Source: JALZBL01 sp040004775 (lineage in GTDB: Bacteria > Actinomycetota > Actinomycetes > Mycobacteriales > Jatrophihabitantaceae). Taken from it: DNA of 42,537 bases. The stretch spans positions 1 through 42,537 of the forward strand of contig JBDUAD010000007.1 of NCBI GenBank assembly GCA_040004775.1. Direction: 5' to 3'. The notes beneath the pieces are model-generated. The model worked only from the letters and a program-made list of their open reading frames with translations. It ran no database searches and was not told the DNA's origin. Below are positions 1-7,274 of this stretch, piece by piece; the first letter of the stretch is position 1; the number at the start of each line of letters is the position of its first letter. Position numbers and translations under genes: made by a program.

Positions 1-79
1 GGCGGTGCGCAATGCGCCTCAGCCGGCGGTGCGCAATGCGCCTCAGCCGGCGGTGCGCAATGCGCCTCAGCCGGCGGTG
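1..79. repeat. 24-bp tandem repeat at the end of the DUF3107 gene
   Basis: Three perfect 24-bp units (1-24, 25-48, 49-72) and the first 7 bases of a fourth. The array may continue upstream beyond the window. Each unit carries a small inverted repeat (GCGC-AAT-GCGC). Read on the minus strand, each unit also carries the last two codons and the stop of the DUF3107 gene (Ala-Gly-TGA), so the gene's end has been duplicated in tandem. Confidence 0.9.
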
Positions 80-291
80 AAGCCGACCCGGCGCGAGTCC
101 GACCGGTCGATCTCGACGTAGGCGATGATCGAGGCCGGTACCAGCACCCGCTTGCCCTTGGTGTCGACGAGGGTCAGCAGGCCTCCCTCGGTCATCGCGT
201 CGGTGACCAGCTTGTCGACCTCGTCGGCCGTTTGCTCGCTCTCGATCACCACCTCACGAGGGGTGTGCTGCACGCCGATCTTGACCTCCAC
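67..291 (-). CDS. DUF3107 family small protein
   Basis: A 74-residue protein starting VEVKIGVQHTPREVVIES and ending in VGFTAG. This is the DUF3107 signature, an actinobacterial family of about 75 residues (M. tuberculosis TB9.4-like) with no established biochemical function. I place the start at GTG 291, because GGAGG at 299-303 sits 7 nt upstream and the family begins at exactly this point. The open frame extends 40 codons further upstream, but that part does not look conserved. A -10-like TAGCGT lies at 332-337. The stop codon falls in the third copy of the 24-bp repeat. The TetR gene upstream is on the same strand, 130 bp away, as in many actinobacteria. Confidence 0.88.
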   Translation of the reverse strand: MEVKIGVQHTPREVVIESEQTADEVDKLVTDAMTEGGLLTLVDTKGKRVLVPASIIAYVEIDRSDSRRVGFTAG

Positions 292-331
292 GCGGAGACC
301 TCCAGGATGATCGAGGAAACGAGCCGATTCC

Positions 332-337
332 ACGCTA
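332..337 (-). promoter_or_regulatory. Predicted -10 box (TAGCGT) of the DUF3107 gene
   Basis: TAGCGT on the minus strand, 40 nt upstream of GTG 291. It would give a leader of about 35 nt that contains the GGAGG ribosome site. It matches the TANNNT class found before many genes in this window. No clear -35 box is visible. Confidence 0.45.
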
Positions 338-421
338 GTCGACCGGCCCCGGCGGCCTGCGCCGGTCGGGTGTGCTGTCAGCGAACGGCGAGGTGACCCT
401 CGGTGACGCACAGGGTCAGCG

Positions 422-1084
422 TCAGCGAGCGGTGGAGACGGTCGCAGCCGGGTCGTGGGCCTGCAGGGGAAAGTGCGAGATCCCGCGCCACTGCAGGTCG
501 GCCATCAGTCGCACCGCGTCCGGCTTGCCCACCGCCTTGCCCGAGCGCAGCCACCAGCGGGCGGCCATCTGAGCCGCGCCGGTAAGGGCCACGGCCAGCA
601 GCTCGGCCTCGTCGCGCGACAACCCGGTGTCGCCGGCCACGGTGTCGGCTACCGCGTCGGTCGTGGCCTGGGAGATGCGTTCGTTGCGCTCGCGCACGGC
701 CGGCTCGTTGGCCAGGTCGGACTCGAACAGCAGCCGGAAAACCCCACCCTCGCCGCGGGCCTCGCCGTCGACGAAGTCGAAGTAGGCGGACAGGACGTTG
801 TGCACCCGGTCCTTGTTGTCCTCGGTGGCGGCCAGCCCGGTGCGGATTGCCTCGACGAGCGACTCGGTCTGGACGTCGACGATGGCCAGATACAGGTCGA
901 GCTTGCCTGGGAAGTGCTGGTAGAGCACCGGCTTGGACACTCCGGCCCGCTCGGCGATCTCGTCCATGGCCGCGGCGTGGTAGCCGTTGGCCACAAACAC
1001 TTCCTGGGCCGCCGCGAGCAGCTGCTGGCGACGCACGGAGCGCGGCAGCCGCGCTCCGCGAGCGACGTCGGCCGGTTCGCTCAC
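422..1084 (-). CDS. TetR/AcrR family transcriptional regulator
   Basis: A 220-residue one-component repressor. The N-terminal helix-turn-helix spans about residues 15-62 (RRQQLLAAAQEVF, then MDEIAERAGVSKPVLYQHF, the typical TetR recognition helix). An all-helical C-terminal ligand and dimerisation domain follows. The start GTG 1084 is supported by TAGGCT at 1091-1096, exactly 6 nt upstream, the geometry of a leaderless transcript. It lies upstream of and co-oriented with the DUF3107 gene, a pairing also seen in mycobacteria (Rv3208 and Rv3208A, from memory). The ligand and target genes cannot be told from the sequence. Confidence 0.9.
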   Translation of the reverse strand: MSEPADVARGARLPRSVRRQQLLAAAQEVFVANGYHAAAMDEIAERAGVSKPVLYQHFPGKLDLYLAIVDVQTESLVEAIRTGLAATEDNKDRVHNVLSAYFDFVDGEARGEGGVFRLLFESDLANEPAVRERNERISQATTDAVADTVAGDTGLSRDEAELLAVALTGAAQMAARWWLRSGKAVGKPDAVRLMADLQWRGISHFPLQAHDPAATVSTAR

Positions 1085-1090
1085 GCGCTG

Positions 1091-1096
1091 AGCCTA
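1091..1096 (-). promoter_or_regulatory. Leaderless -10 box (TAGGCT) of the TetR gene
   Basis: TAGGCT, then 6 nt, then GTG 1084 on the minus strand. The box falls in the 25-bp gap after the LigD polymerase gene, whose 3' end would cover the -35 region. Confidence 0.6.
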
Positions 1097-1109
1097 ACCG
1101 CCGGCGACG

Positions 1110-2024
1110 TCACGGCCGGGGTAGCGCTGCCCGGTGCTCGTCGGAGAGGGAGTCGGCGTAGAGATCCCCGTACTGCTCGACGCGAGCCAACACGGTCGCG
1201 ACGTCCATCTGCACCAGGCCGCCGGCCTCGACCTCCGACCACTGCAGCGGGGTCGAGACCGTCGCGCCGGGCCGGGCGCGCAGCGAGTACGGCGCGACGG
1301 TGGTCTTAGCCGGGTTGTTCTGGCTCCAGTCGAGCAGGACCTTGCCCGGACGCAGCGCCTTCTTCATCGACGAGACCACGAGGTCGGGGTGCTCACGCTC
1401 GAGTTCCTGGGCGATGCCGCGCAGGTAGTCCGACGTCCGCCCGGGGTCGGCCTCGACGATCGGTGCATTGAGCTGCAGCCCCTTGGACCCCGAGGTCTTG
1501 ACCACGGCGCTCAAGCCATCGGCGGCCAGCCGGTCGCGCAGGGTCAGGGCCACCGTGGCGCACTCGGTCAGCCCGGCCGGCGGTCCCGGGTCGAGGTCCA
1601 CCACCACCTGGTCGGCGCCATGGACCTTGCCCCGCGGGCCCACCCGCCACTGATGCACGTGCAGTTCGAGCGCGGCCAGATTGGCCAGCCAGACCAGCGT
1701 GGCCAGTTCTTCGACCACCACGTAGTCGATCGTCTCGCGATTCTTGGTCGATCCCGGCGCCGGCAGCCGCACCGTGCGCACCCACTCCGGCCGGCCGCGG
1801 GGCGCATTCTTCTCGAAGAACGACGAGCCCTCGATGCCGTTGGGAAAGCGGATGACGGTCAACGCCCGCCCGGCCAGGTAGGGCAGCAGGACCGCGGAGA
1901 TGCGGGTGTAGTAGTCGATCACCTCGCCCTTGGTGACGCCGTTGGCGGGAAACAGCACCTTGTCGAGGTTGCTCAGGCTCAGGGTGCGCCCTTCCACGCT
2001 CACGCCCACCCGCGCCGCGGTCAT
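1110..2024 (-). CDS. Non-homologous end-joining DNA polymerase/primase (LigD-Pol type)
   Basis: A 304-residue stand-alone polymerase of the archaeo-eukaryotic primase superfamily, corresponding to the POL domain of bacterial LigD. It would fill gaps or add (ribo)nucleotides at Ku-bound ends. Visible marks are LSNLDKVLFP near the N-terminus, FFEKNAPRGRPEWV, the metal-binding VVVDLDPGPP (DxD) in the middle, and TSGSKGLQLNAPI. Length fits a single POL domain, and no phosphoesterase or ligase domain is fused. The start ATG 2024 has GAAGGA about 5 nt upstream. It lies 30 bp downstream of a degenerate ligase-like gene on the same strand and close to a divergent Ku gene. It resembles mycobacterial PolD1/PolD2 and Streptomyces split LigD systems more than fused LigD. 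Confidence 0.92.
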   Translation of the reverse strand: MTAARVGVSVEGRTLSLSNLDKVLFPANGVTKGEVIDYYTRISAVLLPYLAGRALTVIRFPNGIEGSSFFEKNAPRGRPEWVRTVRLPAPGSTKNRETIDYVVVEELATLVWLANLAALELHVHQWRVGPRGKVHGADQVVVDLDPGPPAGLTECATVALTLRDRLAADGLSAVVKTSGSKGLQLNAPIVEADPGRTSDYLRGIAQELEREHPDLVVSSMKKALRPGKVLLDWSQNNPAKTTVAPYSLRARPGATVSTPLQWSEVEAGGLVQMDVATVLARVEQYGDLYADSLSDEHRAALPRP

Positions 2025-2054
2025 CGCTGTCCTTCGGTCATCCGGCTCCTCCGG

Positions 2055-2606
2055 TCATCTAGGTCCTCCGGTCATGGACAACATCATGGCGTCTCGCTCG
2101 CTCGGGAACCGGTACTCGACCCACTCCGGACTCGGGCCCCCGGGGCGGTAGACCGAGTCCCAGCGCTTGGCCAGTACGCCGGGCAGCCGGTTGGCCTGCG
2201 CCGCGTGCACCGTCGCCGGTCCGTCGTCGAACGCCGGGGACACCGCCAGGTCGGGACGTGCCTCGGCCAGCCGGTCGAGGCTGCGCCGCCTTTCCCAGTA
2301 GGTCCGGGCGGTGAGCTCGACTCCGTAGAGCCGCAGCAGATCGACGACCACGAACCCGCCCGGCAACTGCGCGGCCTCGACCAGCACGCCGTCCACCACC
2401 GCGTCCGGTAGGTCACTGAGGGCGTCGAGCCGGTCGGCGTGAACGTCGGTGACGTCGCGGCCGTCGGCCTCCGCCCGCACGCCGTCGGCGGTCACGTCGA
2501 GCAGCAGGCGGGTGCCGGCCCAGCACATCTCGTAGGCCCACCCGGCGCCGACCGGCAGGTCGCCGCGCGTGGCCCGCATGGCCCGCACCGGCCCATCCTG
2601 CGCCAT
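2055..2606 (-). CDS. Degenerate ATP-dependent DNA ligase-like protein (catalytic residues lost)
   Basis: A 183-residue protein (188 if GTG 2621 is used) that aligns by eye with the adenylation domain of LigD/LigC ligases. GWAYEMCWAGTR matches motif I, where active ligases have K-x-D-G: the nucleophilic Lys is Cys and the Asp is Ala. VVDGVLVE corresponds to motif III (DGE) with Glu replaced by Val. LPGVLAKRWDSVYRPG matches motif IV (EGVVAKR). WVEYRF corresponds to motif V (WLKVK) without its lysines. The C-terminal OB domain is absent. The frame is intact and codon use is normal, so this looks like a maintained non-catalytic paralogue rather than a fresh pseudogene. It precedes the polymerase gene by 30 bp and is divergent from Ku. 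A role as a structural partner in end joining is an inference. Confidence 0.72.
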   Translation of the reverse strand: MAQDGPVRAMRATRGDLPVGAGWAYEMCWAGTRLLLDVTADGVRAEADGRDVTDVHADRLDALSDLPDAVVDGVLVEAAQLPGGFVVVDLLRLYGVELTARTYWERRRSLDRLAEARPDLAVSPAFDDGPATVHAAQANRLPGVLAKRWDSVYRPGGPSPEWVEYRFPSERDAMMLSMTGGPR

Positions 2607-2677
2607 GATGAATCCGACCACCGTTCAGAGCCGCCGCCGGCCGAGCCGCCGCCGCCGCTGCAGGAAGGAACTCCGCG

Positions 2678-3739
2678 ATGAGGTCGCTGTGGAAGGGCGC
2701 CGTGTCGTTCGGGCTGGTCTCCATCCCGGTGCGCATGTACTCGGCCACCGAGGAGCGTGACGTCTCCTTCCACCAGGTGCGCCGCTCCGACGGCTCACGC
2801 ATCCGCTACCGCCGGGTGGCCGAGGCCGACGGAGAGGAGGTCACCTACGGCGACATCGCCAAGGGCTACCAGCTCGACAACGGCGAGACGGTGATCCTCA
2901 CCGACGAGGACTTCGCCGACCTGCCGTTGCCGACCAAGAACGCACTCGACGTGTTGCAGTTCGTGCCGCTGGAGCAGGTGGATCCCATCTACTTCAGCAA
3001 GAGCTACTACCTCGAGCCGGAGAAGTCGGCGACCAAGCCGTACGTACTGCTGCGCCACGCGCTGGAGACCAGCGGCATGGCTGCGCTGGTCAAGGTCGCC
3101 ATCCGCAGCCGCGAGCAGCTGGCCACGCTGCGGGTCCGCGACGGTGTGATCGTGCTGGAGACCATGCTGTGGCCGGACGAGATCCGCACCCCCGACTTCG
3201 CGTTCCTGGACGAGGACGTCGAGCTGCGCCAGCAGGAGAGCGCGATGGCCGACGCGCTGGTGTCGAGCATGGCTGGGGACTTCGACCCGGCTGAGTACAC
3301 CGACGAGTATCGCAGTGCGCTGATGGAGGTGATCGAAGCCAAGACGGCCGGACGCGAGGTGATCGACGCACCCGTCGACGTGCCCACGGCGGGCAACGTG
3401 GTGGACCTCATGGCGGCGCTGCGGGCATCGGTCGACGCGGCTAAGAAGCGACGCGGTGAGGGCGGCGAATCAGCCGCGGAGGTGTCCGCCCCCGAAACGG
3501 CACCCGCTACGAAGAACGCATCGGCTACGAAGAATGCATCAGCTACGAAGAACGCATCAGCGACGAAGAAGGCACCAGCCAAGAAGGCACCGGCGGCCAA
3601 GAAGGCACCAGCCAAGAAGGCACCGGCGGCCAAGAAGGCGCCGGCGAAGAAGGTTGCCGCCACTTCGGCGGCCGGAAAGACCACGGCGTCAGCCGGCAAG
3701 ACAGCGGCAAAGACGGCGGCCGCGCGTAAGTCAGCCTGA
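2678..3739 (+). CDS. ku: Non-homologous end-joining protein Ku
   Basis: A 353-residue bacterial Ku. The protein forms a homodimeric ring on DNA ends and recruits LigD-type enzymes. The start MRSLWKGAVSFGLVSIPVRMY is diagnostic, followed by the Ku core (EVTYGDIAKGYQLDNGETVILTDEDF region, LETMLWPDEIRTPDF, then DEYRSALMEVIEAK) to about residue 250. A C-terminal tail of about 100 residues is made of ATKNAS and AKKAPA repeats, rich in Lys, Ala and Pro. Such Lys-rich extensions are known in some actinobacterial Ku proteins, including that of M. smegmatis, where they bind DNA. GGAAGGAA lies 7 nt before ATG 2678. The divergent ligase-like and LigD-Pol genes begin 71 bp upstream, so the intergenic region is probably a shared promoter zone. 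Confidence 0.96.
   Translation: MRSLWKGAVSFGLVSIPVRMYSATEERDVSFHQVRRSDGSRIRYRRVAEADGEEVTYGDIAKGYQLDNGETVILTDEDFADLPLPTKNALDVLQFVPLEQVDPIYFSKSYYLEPEKSATKPYVLLRHALETSGMAALVKVAIRSREQLATLRVRDGVIVLETMLWPDEIRTPDFAFLDEDVELRQQESAMADALVSSMAGDFDPAEYTDEYRSALMEVIEAKTAGREVIDAPVDVPTAGNVVDLMAALRASVDAAKKRRGEGGESAAEVSAPETAPATKNASATKNASATKNASATKKAPAKKAPAAKKAPAKKAPAAKKAPAKKVAATSAAGKTTASAGKTAAKTAAARKSA
3506..3655 (+). repeat. Repeats encoding the Lys-rich tail of Ku
   Basis: Imperfect 18-bp units encode ATKNAS three to four times. They pass into alternating 15- and 18-bp units encoding AKKAP and AAKKAP. The run is low-complexity coding DNA that could change copy number by slippage without breaking the frame. 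Confidence 0.8.
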
Positions 3740-3747
3740 GCCGGCGT

Positions 3748-6636
3748 TCAGGGCGCGGGCACGGTCGCGCCCAGCGCGGTCAGTTCGGCGCGTCCCTCGT
3801 CTGTGCGCTCAGGCAACAGAAGCAGGGTGCACGCCCGCTCGAACCGGGCACCGATCGCCTCCCAGCCGGCCAAGGCGGCCTGGAGTTCGCCGCGGTCGGA
3901 GAAGCGCCGCCCGCGGGCCCGGTGGAGGTAGGCGCGGGCCCACGGGTTCTCCGCGGCCGCCGGTTCGGCGGCCCGAATGCGCACGTCGGCGTCGGGTTGG
4001 TCGCCCACTACCGCGACCTCCGCGGCCACGGCCCAGGGGTAGGCGTCGAACCCGACGTGCTGGTAGGTCGACCATCCCTCGACCGAGGACGGGATGTCGG
4101 CCACGGCGGTGAGCGCCTCGTCCAGCCGGCCGCGGTGAAGTGCGACCCGCGCGTCGACGAACGCCGCCACGCCGGCGACGCTCGGCGTCAGCCGGCCCGG
4201 CGTTCCGCCGGCCAGCTCGTAGCGGGCGAATCGGCTCCATTCCTCGGCCGCGGCAAGATCGTCCCGAACCGCCTCGGCGAGGGCGCACAGGCTCACGTTG
4301 AGCGCCATCCAGCGGGCGGCCGGTCGCCCCGCGCGGATCCAGCGCGCCTGCGACTCCCGGCCGAGGGCGAGCGCCTCGTCGAAGCGGCCGAGCAGGACCA
4401 GGGCGGCGATGGGCTTCGAGGACTCCATGTGGGGAATCGACGGAATCCCCGGATCGTCGAAGCGTCGGGCGGCGCGCAGCGACTCGGTAAGCAGGCCGGC
4501 ACTGACCGCGTCCTCGACGGCCATGTGGAGCACGTCGACCATCTCCAGGCCACTGCGCGGATCGGTCGGGGAGAGTACGTCGAGCAGCTCGGCCCGTTCC
4601 GAGGCCACCTGGTAGTTGCGACGGTACTGCCCGTGCACGAGGGCATCTGTTCCCAGCGCGTCGAGGGCACTGCACAACAGCACGGGGTCGTCGGCGAAGC
4701 GCGCCAACTCGACCGCGCGTTCAAGTAGTTCCACGTCGGGAAAGTCCGTCGTACGGGCCTCGAGCCAGGCCTGGGCCTCGGCCAGGTGGGCCTGCACCGC
4801 CGGCGTGCTCTGCGGACCGGCCACCTGTTCGGCACGGGCCAGGATCTCCCGCCGCCGGGGGACTGGGACCGCGGTCTCGAACATGCCGAGGAAGCGGTTG
4901 CCGGTGGACGCCGCCTCGGCCAGCGACGTGGCTTCGGCCGCGGAGTCACCAGCGGCGGCCGCTCGCTCGGCCGCAGCCAGGCGCAAGGAGAACGACGTGT
5001 CCCCGCGCATCTCGACCAGGGCCACGTCCGCGGCGCTACGCAGGTCCACGGCTGACTCGGAGTCGCTCGCGGCCAGCGCCGCCGCGGCTAGGAAGTGCTG
5101 GCGGGATTCGGCCAGGAAGCGGCGGGCGTAGGTCAGGCGCGCGACCGAACGAGCCAGGCGCCGGGCCGGACCCCGGTCGACCTCGTCCATGTCGGTAACG
5201 TCGGCCAGGACCGCCCGCAGGTCGTTGGCCACGCGCTCGAAGTCCTCTCTCCAGTCCGCACCGTGGTGGAGCTCGTCCTCGATGCCTCGCGCGGCGGCGA
5301 CGGCCCAGTGCAGGTGGTCGCGACGTACCGCGGTCGTCTCGCCGGCTTCATCCAGGCGTTCCAGGGCGTAGGCGCGGACGGTCTCGAGCATCCGCCACCG
5401 GCTGGCCGGCGGCCCGGGGAGATGAACCAGCAGGCTCTTGTCGGCCAGCCGGCCGACGAGGTCCGCCGCTGGGCCGGGGTCGCCGCCGAGCACCGCCGTC
5501 GCCGCGGTCAGGTCGAAGCGCCCGGCGAACACCGCCAGTCGCCGCAGCGCACTGCGTTCGGCGGCGTCGAGCAGTTCCCAGCTCCAGTCGAGCATCGCCC
5601 GTAACGACCGGTGCCGGGCCTCGCCCCCCCGCCCTCCGCTCAGCAGGCGCAGCCGATCGTGCAGACCTTCAGCGAGTGCGGGAACTCCGAGCGTCGCGGC
5701 CCGGGCAGCGGCCAGCTCGATGGCCAGCGGACTGCCGTCGAGACTGGCGCACAACTCGGCCACCAGAGTGACATCGGCGAAGAACTGCGGCTCGGCACTG
5801 CGAGCCCGGTCGAAGAACAACGCCACCGCGTCGGATCCGGCCGCCGCACCATTCAGCCCTTCCTCGGCGGCCACCTCACCGTCGGGACCCGAGGGCCGAT
5901 CCTCGGTGGCCAGGGACAGGCCCGGCAACGGCACGACTCGCTCGCCCGGCACACCGAGACGTTCGCGGCTGGTGGTGAGCACCGTGACGTCCGGGCAGGA
6001 CGACAGCACCGTCCGGACCAGACCGACGGCCGATTCGATCAGGTGCTCGCAGTTGTCGAGGACGAGCAGATACGAACCGTGTCGCAGTCGGTCCAGCACC
6101 ACCTGCTGGAGCGGCTGACCCGCCCGCTCGGACACGCCCAGTACGGCGGCGACGGTCTGAACGACGAATTCCGGCTGGGCCGGCACGAGGTCCACAAAGA
6201 CGCCGCGCAGCGCCCGCATCTGCGTCACCTGCTCGGCAACGACCGTGGCCAGACGGGTCTTTCCCACGCCGCCGGGGCCGAGCAGGGTGACCAGCCGGCT
6301 GTCGGCCAGCGCGGACGTGAGTGTCGCTGCCTCGGCCTCACGACCGACGAAGCGGGTCCACGTGGCCGGTCGGCCGCGCAGGTGACCGAGGTCAGTCGGC
6401 GACGTGGTCCGGTCGCCGGTCGAGTCCGTCGCCGGAGCCAGGACGGCCAGCGCCCGCCGGTCCTCGACCCCGAGCTTGCGCAGCAGCGACGACACGTGGC
6501 TCTCCACCGTGCGCACCGACAGGTGCAACCGCGAGGCGATCTGGGCATTGCTCAAATTGGCCCCGACGGCCGTCAGGACCTCCAACTCGCGCTCGGAGAC
6601 CGCCCGTGCCCCGACGCGGCCCGCGGGTTCGGCCAC
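3748..6636 (-). CDS. Large LuxR-type HTH/STAND ATPase transcriptional regulator
   Basis: A 962-residue protein. Residues 12-70 form a LuxR-type helix-turn-helix (VSERELEVLTAV, then SNAQIASRLHLSVRTVESHVSSLLRKLGV). An NB-ARC-like STAND ATPase follows: Walker A LLGPGGVGKTRLA near residue 120, Walker B LLVLDNCEHL, then TTSRERLGVPGE and LDGSPLAIELAAARA. A winged-helix region and a long alpha-helical, TPR-like C-terminal half complete it. An N-terminal HTH is the reverse of the usual LuxR/STAND (LAL) order. I chose GTG 6636 because CAGAAT lies 6 nt upstream (leaderless) and the 84 codons above it are Arg/Gly-rich and cross a DNA repeat. The stop is 8 bp from the end of Ku, so the genes are convergent. 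Target genes are unknown; the methyltransferase and hydrolase nearby are candidates only by position. Confidence 0.85.
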   Translation of the reverse strand: MAEPAGRVGARAVSERELEVLTAVGANLSNAQIASRLHLSVRTVESHVSSLLRKLGVEDRRALAVLAPATDSTGDRTTSPTDLGHLRGRPATWTRFVGREAEAATLTSALADSRLVTLLGPGGVGKTRLATVVAEQVTQMRALRGVFVDLVPAQPEFVVQTVAAVLGVSERAGQPLQQVVLDRLRHGSYLLVLDNCEHLIESAVGLVRTVLSSCPDVTVLTTSRERLGVPGERVVPLPGLSLATEDRPSGPDGEVAAEEGLNGAAAGSDAVALFFDRARSAEPQFFADVTLVAELCASLDGSPLAIELAAARAATLGVPALAEGLHDRLRLLSGGRGGEARHRSLRAMLDWSWELLDAAERSALRRLAVFAGRFDLTAATAVLGGDPGPAADLVGRLADKSLLVHLPGPPASRWRMLETVRAYALERLDEAGETTAVRRDHLHWAVAAARGIEDELHHGADWREDFERVANDLRAVLADVTDMDEVDRGPARRLARSVARLTYARRFLAESRQHFLAAAALAASDSESAVDLRSAADVALVEMRGDTSFSLRLAAAERAAAAGDSAAEATSLAEAASTGNRFLGMFETAVPVPRRREILARAEQVAGPQSTPAVQAHLAEAQAWLEARTTDFPDVELLERAVELARFADDPVLLCSALDALGTDALVHGQYRRNYQVASERAELLDVLSPTDPRSGLEMVDVLHMAVEDAVSAGLLTESLRAARRFDDPGIPSIPHMESSKPIAALVLLGRFDEALALGRESQARWIRAGRPAARWMALNVSLCALAEAVRDDLAAAEEWSRFARYELAGGTPGRLTPSVAGVAAFVDARVALHRGRLDEALTAVADIPSSVEGWSTYQHVGFDAYPWAVAAEVAVVGDQPDADVRIRAAEPAAAENPWARAYLHRARGRRFSDRGELQAALAGWEAIGARFERACTLLLLPERTDEGRAELTALGATVPAP

Positions 6637-6642
6637 CGCGCC

Positions 6643-6648
6643 ATTCTG
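6643..6648 (-). promoter_or_regulatory. Possible leaderless -10 box (CAGAAT) of the LuxR/STAND gene
   Basis: CAGAAT on the minus strand, 6 nt before GTG 6636. The two most conserved -10 positions (A2 and T6) are present, but the first T is not. Confidence 0.4.
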
Positions 6649-6806
6649 GCCCGCCCGGGGGCCGGCGCCACCCAATTGGACGCGCGGGGCGTCGGCGCGC
6701 ACAGCGAACCGGATCAGTAGTGGATCCGTGGTGTCTGCGTGGCGATGCAGTAGCGCGCACGGATGCCGGCGCCCACGGCCGGCGCCAGTCTCGGATACGG
6801 CCGCAC

Positions 6807-6855
6807 GACGACCAGCACGACGACCAGCACGACGACCAGCACGGCCGACCAGCAC
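6807..6855. repeat. 12-bp tandem repeat upstream of the LuxR/STAND gene
   Basis: Three exact copies of GACGACCAGCAC (6807-6842), followed by a related GGCCGACCAGCAC. The array lies in the 290-bp gap between the divergent regulator gene and the small ORF at 6927. It could be a cluster of binding sites or simple slippage. Beyond it this gap shows no gene. Confidence 0.7.
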
Positions 6856-6926
6856 GGGGCACGGGCGGAATCCACCGCCAACCAGCACCTGGGAACACCG
6901 GGTGGACTCAGCTAGGGAGAAAGACG

Positions 6927-7142
6927 ATGGAGCCGTACTTCGCCGGCCGGGCCGCGATGGCCGACCTGCAGCAGGCCCAGACGCGGGCCGACGCTCGACG
7001 GGCCGGTATGGCCCGACGGGCGCGCTGGCGAGCCGGAGGTCCCGCGCGGCGAGCGCCGCGGCGTCCGGCGCGCCCTCGGCACCGGCTGGAAGCGCCTGTG
7101 GCCGCGCCCGGCCGTGGCCACCACCCGAGCCGTCCCGGCTGA
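6927..7142 (+). CDS. Small Arg/Ala-rich protein, function unknown
   Basis: A 71-residue very basic protein beginning MEPYFAGRAAMADLQQAQTR and continuing with Arg/Ala/Pro-rich sequence (ARRAGMARRARWRAGG, then RRPARPRHR). I do not recognise a named family. The main support is a good ribosome site, AGGGAG, 7-12 nt before ATG 6927. The N-terminus can form an amphipathic helix. The general plan (short acidic/aromatic start, then Ala/Arg-rich helix) resembles the small ORF after whiB7 at 31206. The end may be less well conserved than the start. It lies between the divergent LuxR/STAND gene and the methyltransferase, 132 bp before the latter, and may be cotranscribed with it. Confidence 0.5.
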   Translation: MEPYFAGRAAMADLQQAQTRADARRAGMARRARWRAGGPARRAPRRPARPRHRLEAPVAAPGRGHHPSRPG

Positions 7143-7274
7143 GCTGTGCTAGCCGATGTCGTTCGCTGCCTGATCGCCGTCACCGTTCGCGGCCCGGCAC
7201 TCCTCGCGCCGGCCGTTTCCCGGGTTCCGGCATCCCGCCGGGGCTCCAGCCCGCACCACCGGAAAGGTTTCGTC

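Noticed and set aside
1..79. CRISPR array
   Set aside because: The units are directly adjacent without spacers; no cas genes are present. The other arrays in the window are also plain tandem repeats.
1134..2411. Long plus-strand ORF opposite LigD-Pol and the ligase-like gene
   Set aside because: Shadow frame with no domain signature; the minus-strand proteins are recognisable.
3007..3699. Long antisense ORF opposite the 3' half of Ku
   Set aside because: It is Ala/Phe-rich sequence produced by the antisense of the Lys/Ala repeats and GC-biased codons; Ku is certain on the other strand.
6637..6888. 84-codon N-terminal extension of the LuxR/STAND protein
   Set aside because: It is Arg/Gly-rich and includes codons from a 12-bp DNA repeat; GTG 6636 has a leaderless -10 box and starts just before the HTH.
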